Source of the DNA: Pseudomonadales bacterium
Lineage (GTDB): Bacteria > Pseudomonadota > Gammaproteobacteria > Pseudomonadales > UBA7239
DNA: 64,000 nt
Assembly: GCA_028280345.1 (NCBI GenBank)
Contig: JANQLY010000004.1
Location: 124,001 to 188,000 of the forward strand
Reading direction: 5' to 3'
Below, piece after piece: positions 29,443 to 38,929 of the stretch. A program made the translations under genes and the position numbers. The number at the start of each line of letters is the position of its first letter. The stretch's first letter is position 1. Under the pieces are notes generated by a model. That model worked only from the letters and a program-made list of their open reading frames with translations, did no database searches and was not told the DNA's origin.

Positions 29443-29549
29443 GCGGTTTTTCTTGCAGAAGGTAATGGTTATTATTACTTCGAAAAGCTTAAGCAGGTTA
29501 AACAATCTACAGCCTTGATTTTATCTGGCTGAGGAAAAATAAATCTGCC
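29443..29549 (+). pseudogene. RAYT transposase relic with REP-like motif
   Basis: Directly after the giant gene's stop codon an open stretch encodes AVFLAEGNGYYYFEKLKQVK. It matches the intact RAYT segment AVFLIEDDYRYYLENLKQFK and ends at a TGA at 29530. A degenerate REP motif (AAAAATAAATCTGCC, 29535-29549) follows. The N terminus, HUH and tyrosine regions are missing. The remaining bases up to 29607 show nothing. Confidence 0.6.
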
Positions 29550-29607
29550 AGACAAAAGCAAAAGAATACGCTAGAAATGCCTCGCTCGGGCCCCACACTG
29601 GGCGCAA

Positions 29608-30681
29608 TTAACTTCTTATGCTATCAAGATCAGATATATCCTTTTCCAGATGCCCTTGCCACGCTTGTAGCGTGTCAGCTGATATCTCATCCAGGTGTAA
29701 GGACTGTCTTAGCGCGACGCGTGTGGCGGTTCTGAGTAAGCGGCTGTTACCTGTATCAAATTGCTCTGCTTGCACTCCATTTTTCATCGCTGTTATTGCT
29801 TTCTCTTTTTGTGCACAAAACTCATCAACAGCGTATTTACCCAGTAAAGTCTGGAAGGTGTTGTGATGAGACATGTCAAAGTTGTGATACTGCCCAAGTT
29901 TGTCTCTACAGGGGTGGGCCGGATGCAAGTTAAACACGGGTAGCATGCCTTCTGGAAGAGGTATGTTGGCAGAGCAGGCGCGACCACTGCTAAGTAACCT
30001 GGGTAGAACATGCGTGTGAGGGCCGTCGGGTGTTTTTTCGATACCTATTGGTTGAAAAACTTCAAGCCGTCCTGCCGCTGTTTCAAAAACTCTATTTGGC
30101 CCGGCCTGAATAATAGCTTTCATGGCGGGGTTTGTTGGATCAAGAATATCGCTGCCTTCATGATCGCGAAGTAGTTTGATCAGTGTGTTATCTGCTGTGC
30201 GAATCATGACATCAACGAAACCTTGATTAAGACCTAAATCGAATAACACATGATCTCTATGCTCGGCTTTTAAAGCGCCAACGTCCCTCCCTAGTTCTGT
30301 CAATCTGGAGCGGCTTTGCATGGTAGCTAAATGTTCAGGCATACAAAAAATGACACCATGCACCCACTGTTGAGCATTCTTGCTTAAATATTCGTAAGCA
30401 ATAGGTTGAATATTGTCATTTAAGTTCAAGGCCATAGCGCCTCGCTCAGTAATCACTCCAATAGTATCGCTTTCTGGTGAAAGACGGGGCTCGCCTTGGT
30501 CCCAGGTGAATTCAGCGATAGCGCCAAAACTGCCCATGCTCCAACCGTGATTTGGTGATTGTAAATACGTCGTGATTAACTCTGTAATCGTTGAGAGATT
30601 TTGACTGGGAATCATAAGGCTGACTTGACCCACTAAAACGGGTCTATGTTTAAAATCGGGAATTAGCTTAAACCGGGTCAA
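29608..30681 (-). CDS. Conserved protein of unknown function (357 aa)
   Basis: A soluble-looking 357-residue protein without signal peptide or membrane helix. Motif-like segments are SMGSFGAIAEFTWDQGEP, AYEYLSKNAQQWVHGV, GPNRVFETAAGRLEVFQPI and PDGPHTHVLPRLL. The last, and NLHPAHPCRDKLG, carry conserved-looking His/Asp/Cys residues that could bind a metal. I recall similar unannotated proteins in other proteobacteria but no function. It stands alone, divergent from pheS, with mobile-element debris at its 3' side. Confidence 0.7.
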   Translation of the reverse strand: MTRFKLIPDFKHRPVLVGQVSLMIPSQNLSTITELITTYLQSPNHGWSMGSFGAIAEFTWDQGEPRLSPESDTIGVITERGAMALNLNDNIQPIAYEYLSKNAQQWVHGVIFCMPEHLATMQSRSRLTELGRDVGALKAEHRDHVLFDLGLNQGFVDVMIRTADNTLIKLLRDHEGSDILDPTNPAMKAIIQAGPNRVFETAAGRLEVFQPIGIEKTPDGPHTHVLPRLLSSGRACSANIPLPEGMLPVFNLHPAHPCRDKLGQYHNFDMSHHNTFQTLLGKYAVDEFCAQKEKAITAMKNGVQAEQFDTGNSRLLRTATRVALRQSLHLDEISADTLQAWQGHLEKDISDLDSIRS

Positions 30682-30695
30682 TCAGCAGGTCAATT

Positions 30696-30830
30696 ATGCG
30701 AGGAAAAATCATCAGACTGCTCCACCTTGTGGAAAGTGAGGTAGGCAGAGATAAAGCTGTTTATCAGAAAATTGGTGAGAGACTGGGTGTTAATGCGGGC
30801 TTGATGGGCCTGGAAATAGAGTTTGTATAA
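30696..30830 (+). CDS. Possible 44-residue small protein
   Basis: An ATG at 30696 opens 44 codons (MRGKIIRLLHLVESEVG, then DKAVYQKIGERLGVNAGLMG). The composition is amphipathic and resembles a helical DNA-binding start, but it matches no family I know. No good ribosome site is seen. It lies 14 bp from the start of the divergent 357-aa gene. It may be a gene fragment. Confidence 0.25.
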   Translation: MRGKIIRLLHLVESEVGRDKAVYQKIGERLGVNAGLMGLEIEFV

Positions 30831-30874
30831 AAGGCTCCCTCCCAAATTTTCATCGCATTTATTCTGAACGCTAG

Positions 30875-30921
30875 TATAATGGCACCGGCAAATTCCGGCA
30901 TTCCCGGGGTTTTGTGCCATT
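30875..30921 (+). promoter_or_regulatory. Promoter -10 and inverted repeat upstream of pheS
   Basis: A perfect TATAAT (30875-30880) overlaps the left arm of an 8-bp inverted repeat, AATGGCAC (30878-30885) and GTGCCATT (30914-30921). If the -10 is real, transcription starts near 30887 and the dyad acts as an operator on DNA. If the promoter lies further up, the dyad forms a leader hairpin about 30 bases before pheS. No T-box-like features are seen. Confidence 0.4.
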
Positions 30922-30951
30922 GACCTTAACGCGAATACTTTTTTGGAGAAA

Positions 30952-31989
30952 ATGACGGTAATGTCCCAAGCGGATCTGGATGCATATCGCCTGGCAGCCA
31001 TAGACGAGCTGGAGAGCGCTGCGGATAAAAGTGCTATAGATGCCTGGTATCGCAAGCATCTTTCGTCATCTGGACAGGCGAATCAGTTTAAGCGACAGAT
31101 TGGCAAGCTGCCTCCTGAAGAACGCCGTGGTTTTGGTCAGGCAGTCAATGAGGTGGTGAAAAATCTGCAGGATATCTACGATAACCGCCACAAGGAAAGT
31201 GAGGCAGCGGCATTGGCTCAGCGTCTGGCCGGGGAAAAAGTAGATGTCACCCTGCCCTCCCGCCAACGCCGTCGAGGCGGTTTGCACCCATTGACACAGA
31301 CGCTGCGGGAAATTTATCAGGTGTTCCTGGGTATGGGCTTTACGGTTTATGAATCCCCTCATGTTGAGTTGGATTATTTTAACTTTGAGGCGCTGAACAT
31401 GCCTCCCCATCATCCCGCCAGAGATATGCAGGACACCTTCTATGTCAACGAAAGTGTTCTACTGCGTACCCATACATCAGCGGGACAGATACGCGCTATG
31501 CAGAAGTTGGGCCCGGGCTCGGTAAGGGTGATTTTGCCGGGGCTGTGTTATCGCAATGAAGATGTAACGACGCGCTCTGAAATGCAGTTCCATCAGGTTG
31601 AAGGTTTATTAGTCGGTCCCGATGTCCGCATGAGCGACCTCAAGGGCGTTTTGCTGCAGTTTGCCCGCGCACTGTTTGGCGAAGATCAGGCTATTCGTCT
31701 CAGGGGTAGTTACTTTCCCTTTACTGAACCCAGTGTCGAAGTGGATATACGCTGTACCCTTTGCGGTGGAGAGGGTTGTCGTATGTGTAAATATACCGGT
31801 TGGCTTGAATTGTTAGGCGCAGGACTGGTACATCCTACCGTATTAGAGAATGGCGGCTACGATGCTACGAAAAATAGAGGGATTGCCTTTGGTATGGGTG
31901 TTGAACGTATTGTGTTGTTGCGCCATGGCATTAAAGACATTCGACAGTTTTTCCGCAATGACAGTCGCTTCCTGGCCAATTTTCGTTAA
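30952..31989 (+). CDS. pheS: Phenylalanyl-tRNA synthetase alpha subunit (variant with Cys-rich insert)
   Basis: About 345 residues. Class-II aminoacyl-tRNA synthetase motifs are clear: HPLTQTLREIYQVFLGMGF, LLRTHTSAGQIRAM, FHQVEGLLVG, SYFPFTEPSVEVDI and GIAFGMGVERIVLLRHGI. The insert CTLCGGEGCRMCKYTGWLEL looks like a zinc-binding site; E. coli-type PheS has no such cysteines there. The N-terminal coiled coil is short. Start codons at 30943 (TTG), 30952 (ATG) and 30961 (ATG) are all possible around one GGAG. Followed after 28 bp by pheT. The usual gammaproteobacterial neighbours (infC-rpmI-rplT, ihfA) are absent, suggesting a second or replaced copy. Confidence 0.92.
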   Translation: MTVMSQADLDAYRLAAIDELESAADKSAIDAWYRKHLSSSGQANQFKRQIGKLPPEERRGFGQAVNEVVKNLQDIYDNRHKESEAAALAQRLAGEKVDVTLPSRQRRRGGLHPLTQTLREIYQVFLGMGFTVYESPHVELDYFNFEALNMPPHHPARDMQDTFYVNESVLLRTHTSAGQIRAMQKLGPGSVRVILPGLCYRNEDVTTRSEMQFHQVEGLLVGPDVRMSDLKGVLLQFARALFGEDQAIRLRGSYFPFTEPSVEVDIRCTLCGGEGCRMCKYTGWLELLGAGLVHPTVLENGGYDATKNRGIAFGMGVERIVLLRHGIKDIRQFFRNDSRFLANFR

Positions 31990-32017
31990 CTGAGAGAACA
32001 AAGAGAGTTAAAAGGGT

Positions 32018-34495
32018 ATGAAGGTCCCTGTTTCCTGGTTGTATCAACACCTGCAGACTAGTGGTTACAGTCTTGAAGAGATTGCTGAACGTTTAACCAT
32101 TGGTGGAATTGAGGTCGAGGTTATAGAAGCGATAGGCGCTCAGAACAAGGCATCAGTAGCAGGAGTCATTGTTGAGGGCGAGATCGTTAAGGAAGGTCTG
32201 CGACGTCTGTCGGTAGATGTTGGTACGGATAAGCCGGCCACAATTGTTACTCGCTCTGTTAATTTGCAAACAGCACCGGACGGAACTCGCATAGCGGTGG
32301 CCTTACCGGGAGCAGAAGTCTTCACTCAGGATGACGATGGCTTGTTCGGTTCTGTTAATGTCAAAAAAAGAGAAATTGCCGGCATTTTGTCTGAAGGAGT
32401 CGGGTGTTCCGAACTGGAATTAGGGGTTGGTGAAAACAATAGTGAGGTTTTGGTGCTGGATAGTTCTATTGCAGCCGGAACACCGCTTAAAGACGTTTTT
32501 AAGGTAGAAGAATATAATCAGTTCGGTGCTGATGACATTATGGATTTAGCCATTTTGCCGAACATCGCCCGTTGCCAAAGTATTCTGGGTGTAGCTCGGG
32601 AAACCGGAGCTTTATTGGATATAGATGTTCAATTAGACGTTGAGCTGGCGGATATAGATGTCACACCTTCGGACATAAATCCGCTGAGTAGTGATCCGCA
32701 ATTGTGTTCGCGGTTTGCTGTCGCTCTTATTGAAGGTGTTCAGGTATCGACTTCGCCAGATTTTATTCAGCGGCGGCTCGTTGCTAGTGGTGTGGCACCA
32801 GTTAATAATATTGTAGATGCAACTAACTATGTCATGATAGAAATGGGGCAGCCGAGCCATGCTTACGATGCTGACTTATTGCCCTCGCTTGAACTGTCCG
32901 TTCGCAAATCCAGAGACGGGGAAAAATTTATGCCTTTGGGTAGTGAACCTGATGCCGAGGCTATGGCCCTGTCGGAAGGTTTGCCTGTCATTGTATCGGA
33001 AGACACGCCAGTGGCATTAGCGGGTGTTATCGGTGGTCACGACACTCGCGTCAATGATGCAACCACTCGTATCTTATTGGAATCTGCCAACTTTGATTAT
33101 ATTGCGATTCGTCGCAGTCAGGCTGCTGCTCTCACTTTTACCGAAGCGTCAGCACGTTTCAGTCGAGGCGTAGATTCGGCTCTGGTACCGTTAGCTATTC
33201 GTCGTATTGTGGCAATACTTCGGCTTAGCTGCCCTGATTTGGTGGTTGCTAAAACCGGAATTTTTGGCACTGAAGCACCTGATAATCGACTGATACCGCT
33301 AAAGGTTGCAGAATTAAATGATTTTCTTGGTACAAGTCTCGATACGGCAACGGTTGTCAAACAATTGCAGCGAGTTGGCCTGGCTAGTGAAGAACTGGAA
33401 ACAGGTTGTTTACAGGTCAGTGTACCCAGTTCGCGTGATGATATAACTATCCCCTGCGATTTAATGGAAGAAGTAGCCCGTTTGCACGGTTTTGATCGTA
33501 TGCCGGAAACGATGCCGGTTGAGCCTGTTCCGCTACGACTGCAAGATCGCTTTTTACAATTTCGCTTTGATATTGTTGATCAGTTGGCAAGTAGCGGTTT
33601 ACAGGAAATTATCAGCTATACCTTAAGCAGCCCAGAGCGTGAAGCAAAGCTATACGCTGGTCGAGAGGAAAAATCTGATCCCTTTGTAGAATTACAAAAT
33701 CCATTAACTGTTGACCGCCGGGCGATGCGTCGCCGTCTTTTGCCCAATTTGCTTGATTGCTTGCAAGCAAATTTGCGCCATGAAAATGCATGTCATCTTT
33801 TTGAGCTGGGAGTGGTAGTTCACCCGGAGCAACAAGGTAAGAGTGAAGGATTGCCGGGAGAGTCTAATTACCTGGGTGTGGTGATGTGTGGGGTAGAATG
33901 CGATAGTGATCTATATAACTCAAAGCCGCGCGAAGTTGACTTCTTTGATTTGCGGGGTGTTATCACTGATATGGCTGACCACTTTCATTTATCAGCTGTC
34001 GAATTTATAGCAGATGATGTTGCACCATTTCACCCCGGTATTTGTGCTCGTATGGTTTGTAATGGGCAGGTGCTCGGTTGGATGGGTGAGTTACACCCGT
34101 TGGTAGCGGATGCCTATGATCTATCCGGGAAAAAAGTTTACGCGGCAGAGTTGAATGTTGATGTCTTGTGGCAACAGATGCCGAATACATTCCTTGCGGA
34201 AGAGCCCCCGCGGTTTCCATATATTGAAATAGATTTATCCTTGTTGGTACCAGAAGAAGTAACTGCTCAACAAGTGCTGGATTCAATCCAAAGCTCTGCG
34301 CAAGGATTGCTGCGTGATTTACAGGTATTTGATCTCTATAGCGGAGAAAATGTCACGGATAACTTCAAAGCTATTGGCTTGCGCCTGCAATTGGGTGATG
34401 AGTCTCGTACCCTTGAAATGGTTGAGGCTGAAACGTTGAGAGACAAAATGGTAGCAGTACTTGAATCGGAGCTTGGCGTTAGTTTGCGCGGCTGA
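32018..34495 (+). CDS. pheT: Phenylalanyl-tRNA synthetase beta subunit
   Basis: An 825-residue PheT. The order is an N-terminal VPVSWLYQHL segment (B1), an OB-fold/EMAP-like tRNA-binding region (about 45-155), the B3/B4 editing region (VDATNYVMIEMGQPSHAYD), B5 (RDDITIPCDLMEEVARLHGF), the catalytic-like core (LQNPLTVDRRAMRRRLLPNL) and the C-terminal anticodon-binding ferredoxin-like domain (RFPYIEIDLSLLVPEEVTA). It forms the alpha2-beta2 enzyme with PheS. It is somewhat longer than E. coli PheT (795). Co-transcribed with pheS. Confidence 0.95.
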   Translation: MKVPVSWLYQHLQTSGYSLEEIAERLTIGGIEVEVIEAIGAQNKASVAGVIVEGEIVKEGLRRLSVDVGTDKPATIVTRSVNLQTAPDGTRIAVALPGAEVFTQDDDGLFGSVNVKKREIAGILSEGVGCSELELGVGENNSEVLVLDSSIAAGTPLKDVFKVEEYNQFGADDIMDLAILPNIARCQSILGVARETGALLDIDVQLDVELADIDVTPSDINPLSSDPQLCSRFAVALIEGVQVSTSPDFIQRRLVASGVAPVNNIVDATNYVMIEMGQPSHAYDADLLPSLELSVRKSRDGEKFMPLGSEPDAEAMALSEGLPVIVSEDTPVALAGVIGGHDTRVNDATTRILLESANFDYIAIRRSQAAALTFTEASARFSRGVDSALVPLAIRRIVAILRLSCPDLVVAKTGIFGTEAPDNRLIPLKVAELNDFLGTSLDTATVVKQLQRVGLASEELETGCLQVSVPSSRDDITIPCDLMEEVARLHGFDRMPETMPVEPVPLRLQDRFLQFRFDIVDQLASSGLQEIISYTLSSPEREAKLYAGREEKSDPFVELQNPLTVDRRAMRRRLLPNLLDCLQANLRHENACHLFELGVVVHPEQQGKSEGLPGESNYLGVVMCGVECDSDLYNSKPREVDFFDLRGVITDMADHFHLSAVEFIADDVAPFHPGICARMVCNGQVLGWMGELHPLVADAYDLSGKKVYAAELNVDVLWQQMPNTFLAEEPPRFPYIEIDLSLLVPEEVTAQQVLDSIQSSAQGLLRDLQVFDLYSGENVTDNFKAIGLRLQLGDESRTLEMVEAETLRDKMVAVLESELGVSLRG

Positions 34496-34749
34496 TTGGG
34501 ATGCAGACAAAACACAGTGTAAATCCGCCGACAAATAGACAAAATGTTTCCATGTTCCTGGGCACTACTATACTGGGCCAATATCAGTAAGTTAGCTCGC
34601 TCATTATTGTTGAGATAGGGATATTTTTCATCAAGCGCTCTGCATCATAGAATATATGTTTTTCAATGTTCAGATAATGCTGGAGCCATGAAAACTGAAT
34701 AGGGTGTCTGTAGCCCGAATTTCTTAAAAGTACAATGGAGGGTTTTGTC

Positions 34750-35535
34750 ATGAAAAAAAACATTTCTTTTACCTTTTTTTCATTGCTGGTGGCTTGGCAA
34801 GCATCGGCTAGTGAGCCTGCACAGTGGCATGAAAATGACTGGATAAAGTTCATTGATGCGGCAGTTTGGGGTTCTTTGGGAGATGCTTACACATCGGTAG
34901 GCGGCCGTTTTCCCCTCGTTGATACCTATGCGGCTTTAAGCGCCAGTGCCAGTGCAGTAAAACCAGGTTTGCAACTATGGCTCAGAACGAAAATGGCCGA
35001 TGCCTATACGGAAGGAAATTTTGAACAGGGTGACCGTTATAATGCTTTTTACAGTTGTCTAACCTGGGGCTCCTGTGAGGAGCTGAGAAAAATTGAAAGA
35101 CAGGCGCAGGGATCATCCGTCGCTGCGGTTTCTGTGGATTATAGTGGTTGCACCAATGATGAGGTTGCCACTCTGCGCAAGTTGGGTTTTTCAGAACAGG
35201 AAATGGCTTCTCTTTGTCGGCCTGCCACTATGCAAGACTTGCAAGATGCAGTGACTGGCAGTTTTTCTGGTAGTTGGCAGACGAGTTGGGGGATGATGAC
35301 ATTGAATGCAGGGGGCAGTGGTAGTTATACCCATGACAAGGGAAAAATTACTGGCAGTGTCAATGGCCGGATACTGACCGGTACCTGGTCGGAAGCTCCT
35401 TCTTATTCACCGCCTAATGATGCCGGGGATATAGAATTTACCTTGTCTGAAGATGGCAATAGTTGGAGTGGCAAGTGGAGATATGGCTCTGAGGGAAGCT
35501 GGAAATCTGACTGGAGTGGAACCCGTGTCGAATAA
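34750..35535 (+). CDS. Secreted protein with C-terminal Gly/Ser/Trp repeat-like domain
   Basis: A 261-residue exported protein. The ATG at 34750 is chosen because GGAGGG lies about 8 bases before it; an ATG at 34735 would cover that site. Signal peptide NISFTFFSLLVAWQASA. Residues ~20-145 form an unknown domain (GSLGDAYTSVGGRFPLVDTY). The C-terminal ~90 residues (GSFSGSWQTSWGMMTLNAGG, GRILTGTWSEAPSYSPPNDA) are a beta-rich module seen in many secreted bacterial proteins. Function unknown; probably periplasmic or secreted. The 254-bp gap upstream shows no clear element. Confidence 0.7.
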   Translation: MKKNISFTFFSLLVAWQASASEPAQWHENDWIKFIDAAVWGSLGDAYTSVGGRFPLVDTYAALSASASAVKPGLQLWLRTKMADAYTEGNFEQGDRYNAFYSCLTWGSCEELRKIERQAQGSSVAAVSVDYSGCTNDEVATLRKLGFSEQEMASLCRPATMQDLQDAVTGSFSGSWQTSWGMMTLNAGGSGSYTHDKGKITGSVNGRILTGTWSEAPSYSPPNDAGDIEFTLSEDGNSWSGKWRYGSEGSWKSDWSGTRVE

Positions 35536-35875
35536 CTTTTAAAGCGTGAATTAAATCACTAAAAAAATACCTGATGCGTGATAATTTATTCTTGCTTGCA
35601 TGGGATGTATGGAAGACAAAGCAAGCAGGCAGTAACAATGTGAAAAACGTAAAAGATAGTATAAGACGAATATTGGAAACGGACAGAAGGATATAATGTA
35701 AATGCATATTAAAAATCTCTATTAGAAAGAATTAATACTCTGCTTATATCAACTATGCTGATTTTTAGTATGGCTGTGGTTTGACTGTGAAGTTTTTTGA
35801 ATTGTCTTTTCGGGGAATGCTGTACAGGTAGAAGTAATAGTTCGTATTGGAAAAATTGGAATATGGAGACTTTCG

Positions 35876-38428
35876 ATGAAAAAATTATTTACGCTTATTT
35901 TGTTTAGCACTATCAGTATTAAAACATTCGCAGCAATTGACGTAGATGTAAGTACCGGGTCAAGCAGCTCGGTTTCCCCGGACTTGATCGGTATTAACAG
36001 TGCAAAATCGGAATTTACTTCCGGTAGCGCAGAGGAAGAGGCTGTCGATAAAATTGTTCCGGGTGGCATTCGATATCCTGATGGCTTAAAAGCTAATTAT
36101 TGGGATCACAGCTACTGGCAAGCAACAAATGATGAATTGATGGATGCTGGAGACCCGACGACCGGAACACCTTTTGATACCTATGTTGTCGATGAGAGCA
36201 AGCTGGATATTGATGCTTATCATTACCAGTCTGCAATGGGTGAGGCGGTTGATCTGGCTGATGCCCATGATATGACGGTTACTTTTATTTGTAATATGGT
36301 GACGCCTGGCGCTGATTATTTTTATCAGAAAGATAGCGGTGACGGCAAGGCCTATGACGATGACCCACCCGCCAGAAGCGATGCTTACCCGGATAATCCC
36401 CATACATTGCCTTCGAGTGCCAGCGATTACACGGTCACTCGAGATAACGACTTGTGGTGGGATCATATGAAGCGACGTGTAGCAGCTTGTATTAGTATGC
36501 TGGATGATGCGGTTGCTGAAGGTTTATCTGCCAGTGATATGCGCGTTGAATTGGGTAACGAGATTTATTGGGCAGATAATCCGTATGTTTTTGAAGTATT
36601 TCCACCGGATATTTCTTCTACAGAGTGGGATGACATGAAGTCATTGCTGAGTAGTCATGCGAGCAATGATGAAAAAGACTTATATGGAATAAGTTGTTCC
36701 GGTACGCCTGAGGTTTGTAGTTATTCTCCGGATACCATAGATGATCCTGCAACTGATTGTACCTACGATAGCAATGAAAATAACCAGTCCAAAGCTGAAT
36801 ACATAAAAGAGTGCATGTTTGATTTTGGTAACTTCGGTTATTTTTCCGGTGATGCGCTCACACATTCATCAAGCATCGACAAACTGGCGGGTGATTTGGC
36901 TTACCATTTACCACCAGATGAAGACTACGCGCGGGCAGCTATCTATTTTGCAGATGCTATCAAAGGTTATACGCCTGACAGCGGTACAACATATCCTTAT
37001 GCAAATGTAGAAATTGCGGCTATCAAGTCGGCATCTATTTTGGGGTATTCAAAAGAAATACGAGGAAAACCCTATTGGTATTCTTCATTAAGTGTCTATT
37101 CCTATATTTCCAAGTGGGACAAGGTCATCCTGGAAGAGATAGAAGACCTGGACGATACGTATCCTACTGGCTCGTCCAGTACGGTATTGATTGATGCTGT
37201 TACCAAACACAGCTATGCAAATTCTCCCGATTCATGGGATGAAGATGACCTGAAAATGTCCGGCACTGGTGGAGTGTTGGAAGATACACAGGATGATCCT
37301 GTTGGTGCAATGGCGCGGAGTATTTATACGTCAAATCAGTTTACGGATCGCTATGGGGATTCGGATTGCTATGATCAATCCTGTGTAACAACACCCTATC
37401 CAGTGTGGCACACAGAGTATGCATTTGATTATAAAAATCAGATTGATCATCGTTTCCCTAATGCAGGAAATTCCAGTTCCAGCTACGAAAATGACTATCT
37501 CCTCTATGATGATAGTTGGGTGAGAGGGCTGGGTACCAGCTATATGATGCATCTGCTGGCTGATGAGCAATCGTCAGATACGCTCCAGTACTATGACGCC
37601 CAGACAGTTAGCGATACGTTTAATTATGGAACCTTGACGACTGACTCCGCTGGTCTGGTATTGGAAGGATGGGCTCTGGCTGCTGATGGTGCAACGACAA
37701 AAAATATTCTGAGTTTTAGTTCAAGTAGCAGTTTGAAGTTACCGGACTCTGATGCCGGAACCTTGCCCACAGGTTGTGGCGATACTGGTGCCGTACCTTG
37801 TGAGTCTCCGTCGGGTGATCTGGATGGTATTTATGGTATTAAATTTTCAAATTCCAGTTCGGGAACTATCAGATATATCATCACAAACTTGCTGGATGAA
37901 GAGCTGGAACTAGAGCTGGATATTGATGGTGATCCAAAAATTGTTATCTCAGGATCAAGTGATACATCGGGCACCGAGTCCGGTTTAAAAGATTTGCCAG
38001 ATGTTTCAGACTGGATTTTATTAGGCCGCCTGGAGGAAGTTACTGTTCCTGCCAGAGCTGTTGTAGTTATTGATATTGATTGTACAACGGCGGCGCAAAC
38101 AGATACTGATGATGACGGTGTTATAGATACTTGCGATGTTCATCCAAATGATGACTCCGCCTCTGCAGACTCCGACGGGGATGGTTATGTTGATGCATGG
38201 CATGTACCTAATGATAAGGGGTGTAATGCAAATTGGGTGAATTGTGGGTCAGTTGTGAGAGATATTTTCCCGGAAGATGCATCCGAATGGGCCGATGCAG
38301 ATTCTGATGGAGTAGGGGATAATTCAGATAACTGCCCAAATGATGCGAATGGTGGGCAACTGGATACAGATGGAGATGGGTATGGTGATGTTTGTGATGC
38401 TTATCCCACGGATCCCAATCAGCATTAG
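35876..38428 (+). CDS. Secreted clan GH-A-like glycoside hydrolase with calcium-repeat tail
   Basis: An 850-residue protein with a signal peptide (KLFTLILFSTISIKTFA). The large domain carries GGIRYPDGLKANYWDH, the acid/base-type motif VELGNEIYW (Glu229) and a nucleophile-type motif WHTEYAFDY (Glu514). This is the pattern of clan GH-A (alpha/beta)8 hydrolases such as GH39, GH51 or GH79; the exact family is not recognised. A beta-sandwich follows, and the last ~110 residues are thrombospondin type-3-like repeats (SDNCPNDANGGQLDTDGDG). GGAG precedes the ATG. It probably attacks a plant or algal polysaccharide outside the cell. The 340-bp gap upstream (35536-35875) shows no gene. Confidence 0.65.
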   Translation: MKKLFTLILFSTISIKTFAAIDVDVSTGSSSSVSPDLIGINSAKSEFTSGSAEEEAVDKIVPGGIRYPDGLKANYWDHSYWQATNDELMDAGDPTTGTPFDTYVVDESKLDIDAYHYQSAMGEAVDLADAHDMTVTFICNMVTPGADYFYQKDSGDGKAYDDDPPARSDAYPDNPHTLPSSASDYTVTRDNDLWWDHMKRRVAACISMLDDAVAEGLSASDMRVELGNEIYWADNPYVFEVFPPDISSTEWDDMKSLLSSHASNDEKDLYGISCSGTPEVCSYSPDTIDDPATDCTYDSNENNQSKAEYIKECMFDFGNFGYFSGDALTHSSSIDKLAGDLAYHLPPDEDYARAAIYFADAIKGYTPDSGTTYPYANVEIAAIKSASILGYSKEIRGKPYWYSSLSVYSYISKWDKVILEEIEDLDDTYPTGSSSTVLIDAVTKHSYANSPDSWDEDDLKMSGTGGVLEDTQDDPVGAMARSIYTSNQFTDRYGDSDCYDQSCVTTPYPVWHTEYAFDYKNQIDHRFPNAGNSSSSYENDYLLYDDSWVRGLGTSYMMHLLADEQSSDTLQYYDAQTVSDTFNYGTLTTDSAGLVLEGWALAADGATTKNILSFSSSSSLKLPDSDAGTLPTGCGDTGAVPCESPSGDLDGIYGIKFSNSSSGTIRYIITNLLDEELELELDIDGDPKIVISGSSDTSGTESGLKDLPDVSDWILLGRLEEVTVPARAVVVIDIDCTTAAQTDTDDDGVIDTCDVHPNDDSASADSDGDGYVDAWHVPNDKGCNANWVNCGSVVRDIFPEDASEWADADSDGVGDNSDNCPNDANGGQLDTDGDGYGDVCDAYPTDPNQH

Positions 38429-38448
38429 AGTTATTTATATTTAAAGAC

Positions 38449-38482
38449 AAAAAAGCCATAAGCAAATGCTTATGGCTTTTTT
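38449..38482. terminator. Terminator, GCCATAAGCA type (copy 1)
   Basis: Perfect 16-bp stem, AAAAAAGCCATAAGCA with TGCTTATGGCTTTTTT, with a two-base AA loop, 20 bp after the hydrolase stop. The 34 bases are the exact reverse complement of 44758-44791. The following 450 bp up to the Fur-like box hold no convincing gene. Confidence 0.88.
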
Positions 38483-38929
38483 ATTTTTCATAGTTCCAAT
38501 CTCCGGAAAAAAGCAGAAAAAGCACCTGGACAAGTGACTGATCAGTATCTCGTAAAAGTGTTGAGCAAATAAGCGTCGACTAGCCGGTGGAGATCGGGAA
38601 ATAGATTGGGATCAATGATGTATTGGCGTTGCAGCGGTAAGGAGAAGGTTGGCCATGGCGATTATGATTAAGAGCAATTATCACTGCCAACCTGTTAAAT
38701 CGGAGCGACAAATAATCTCTGCCCATGCCGCCGTTACTGCAGTGCTCTTTGTTGGGAGATTCGCCCACAGCGAACAGTGAGTAAAAGGCCCTAAACTATG
38801 TAAGCTATTGATTTATCGGTAAAAGATGGCTTGGTAGGGGAGAACCGTGGCCCTTCATTATCTAATATTTTTCTTAAGTAATTGATACTTAAGAAGTTTC
38901 TATACGGGCTGGGGCTGTAATATTTTGTT

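Noticed and set aside
34584..34853. 89-aa minus-strand frame upstream of the secreted protein
   Set aside because: It overlaps the start of the better supported plus-strand gene and shows no family motif.
38655..38780. Short 41-codon open frame before the Fur-like box, and a 62-aa frame on the opposite strand (38580-38768)
   Set aside because: Both are short with no recognisable features; the ribosome site is too distant.
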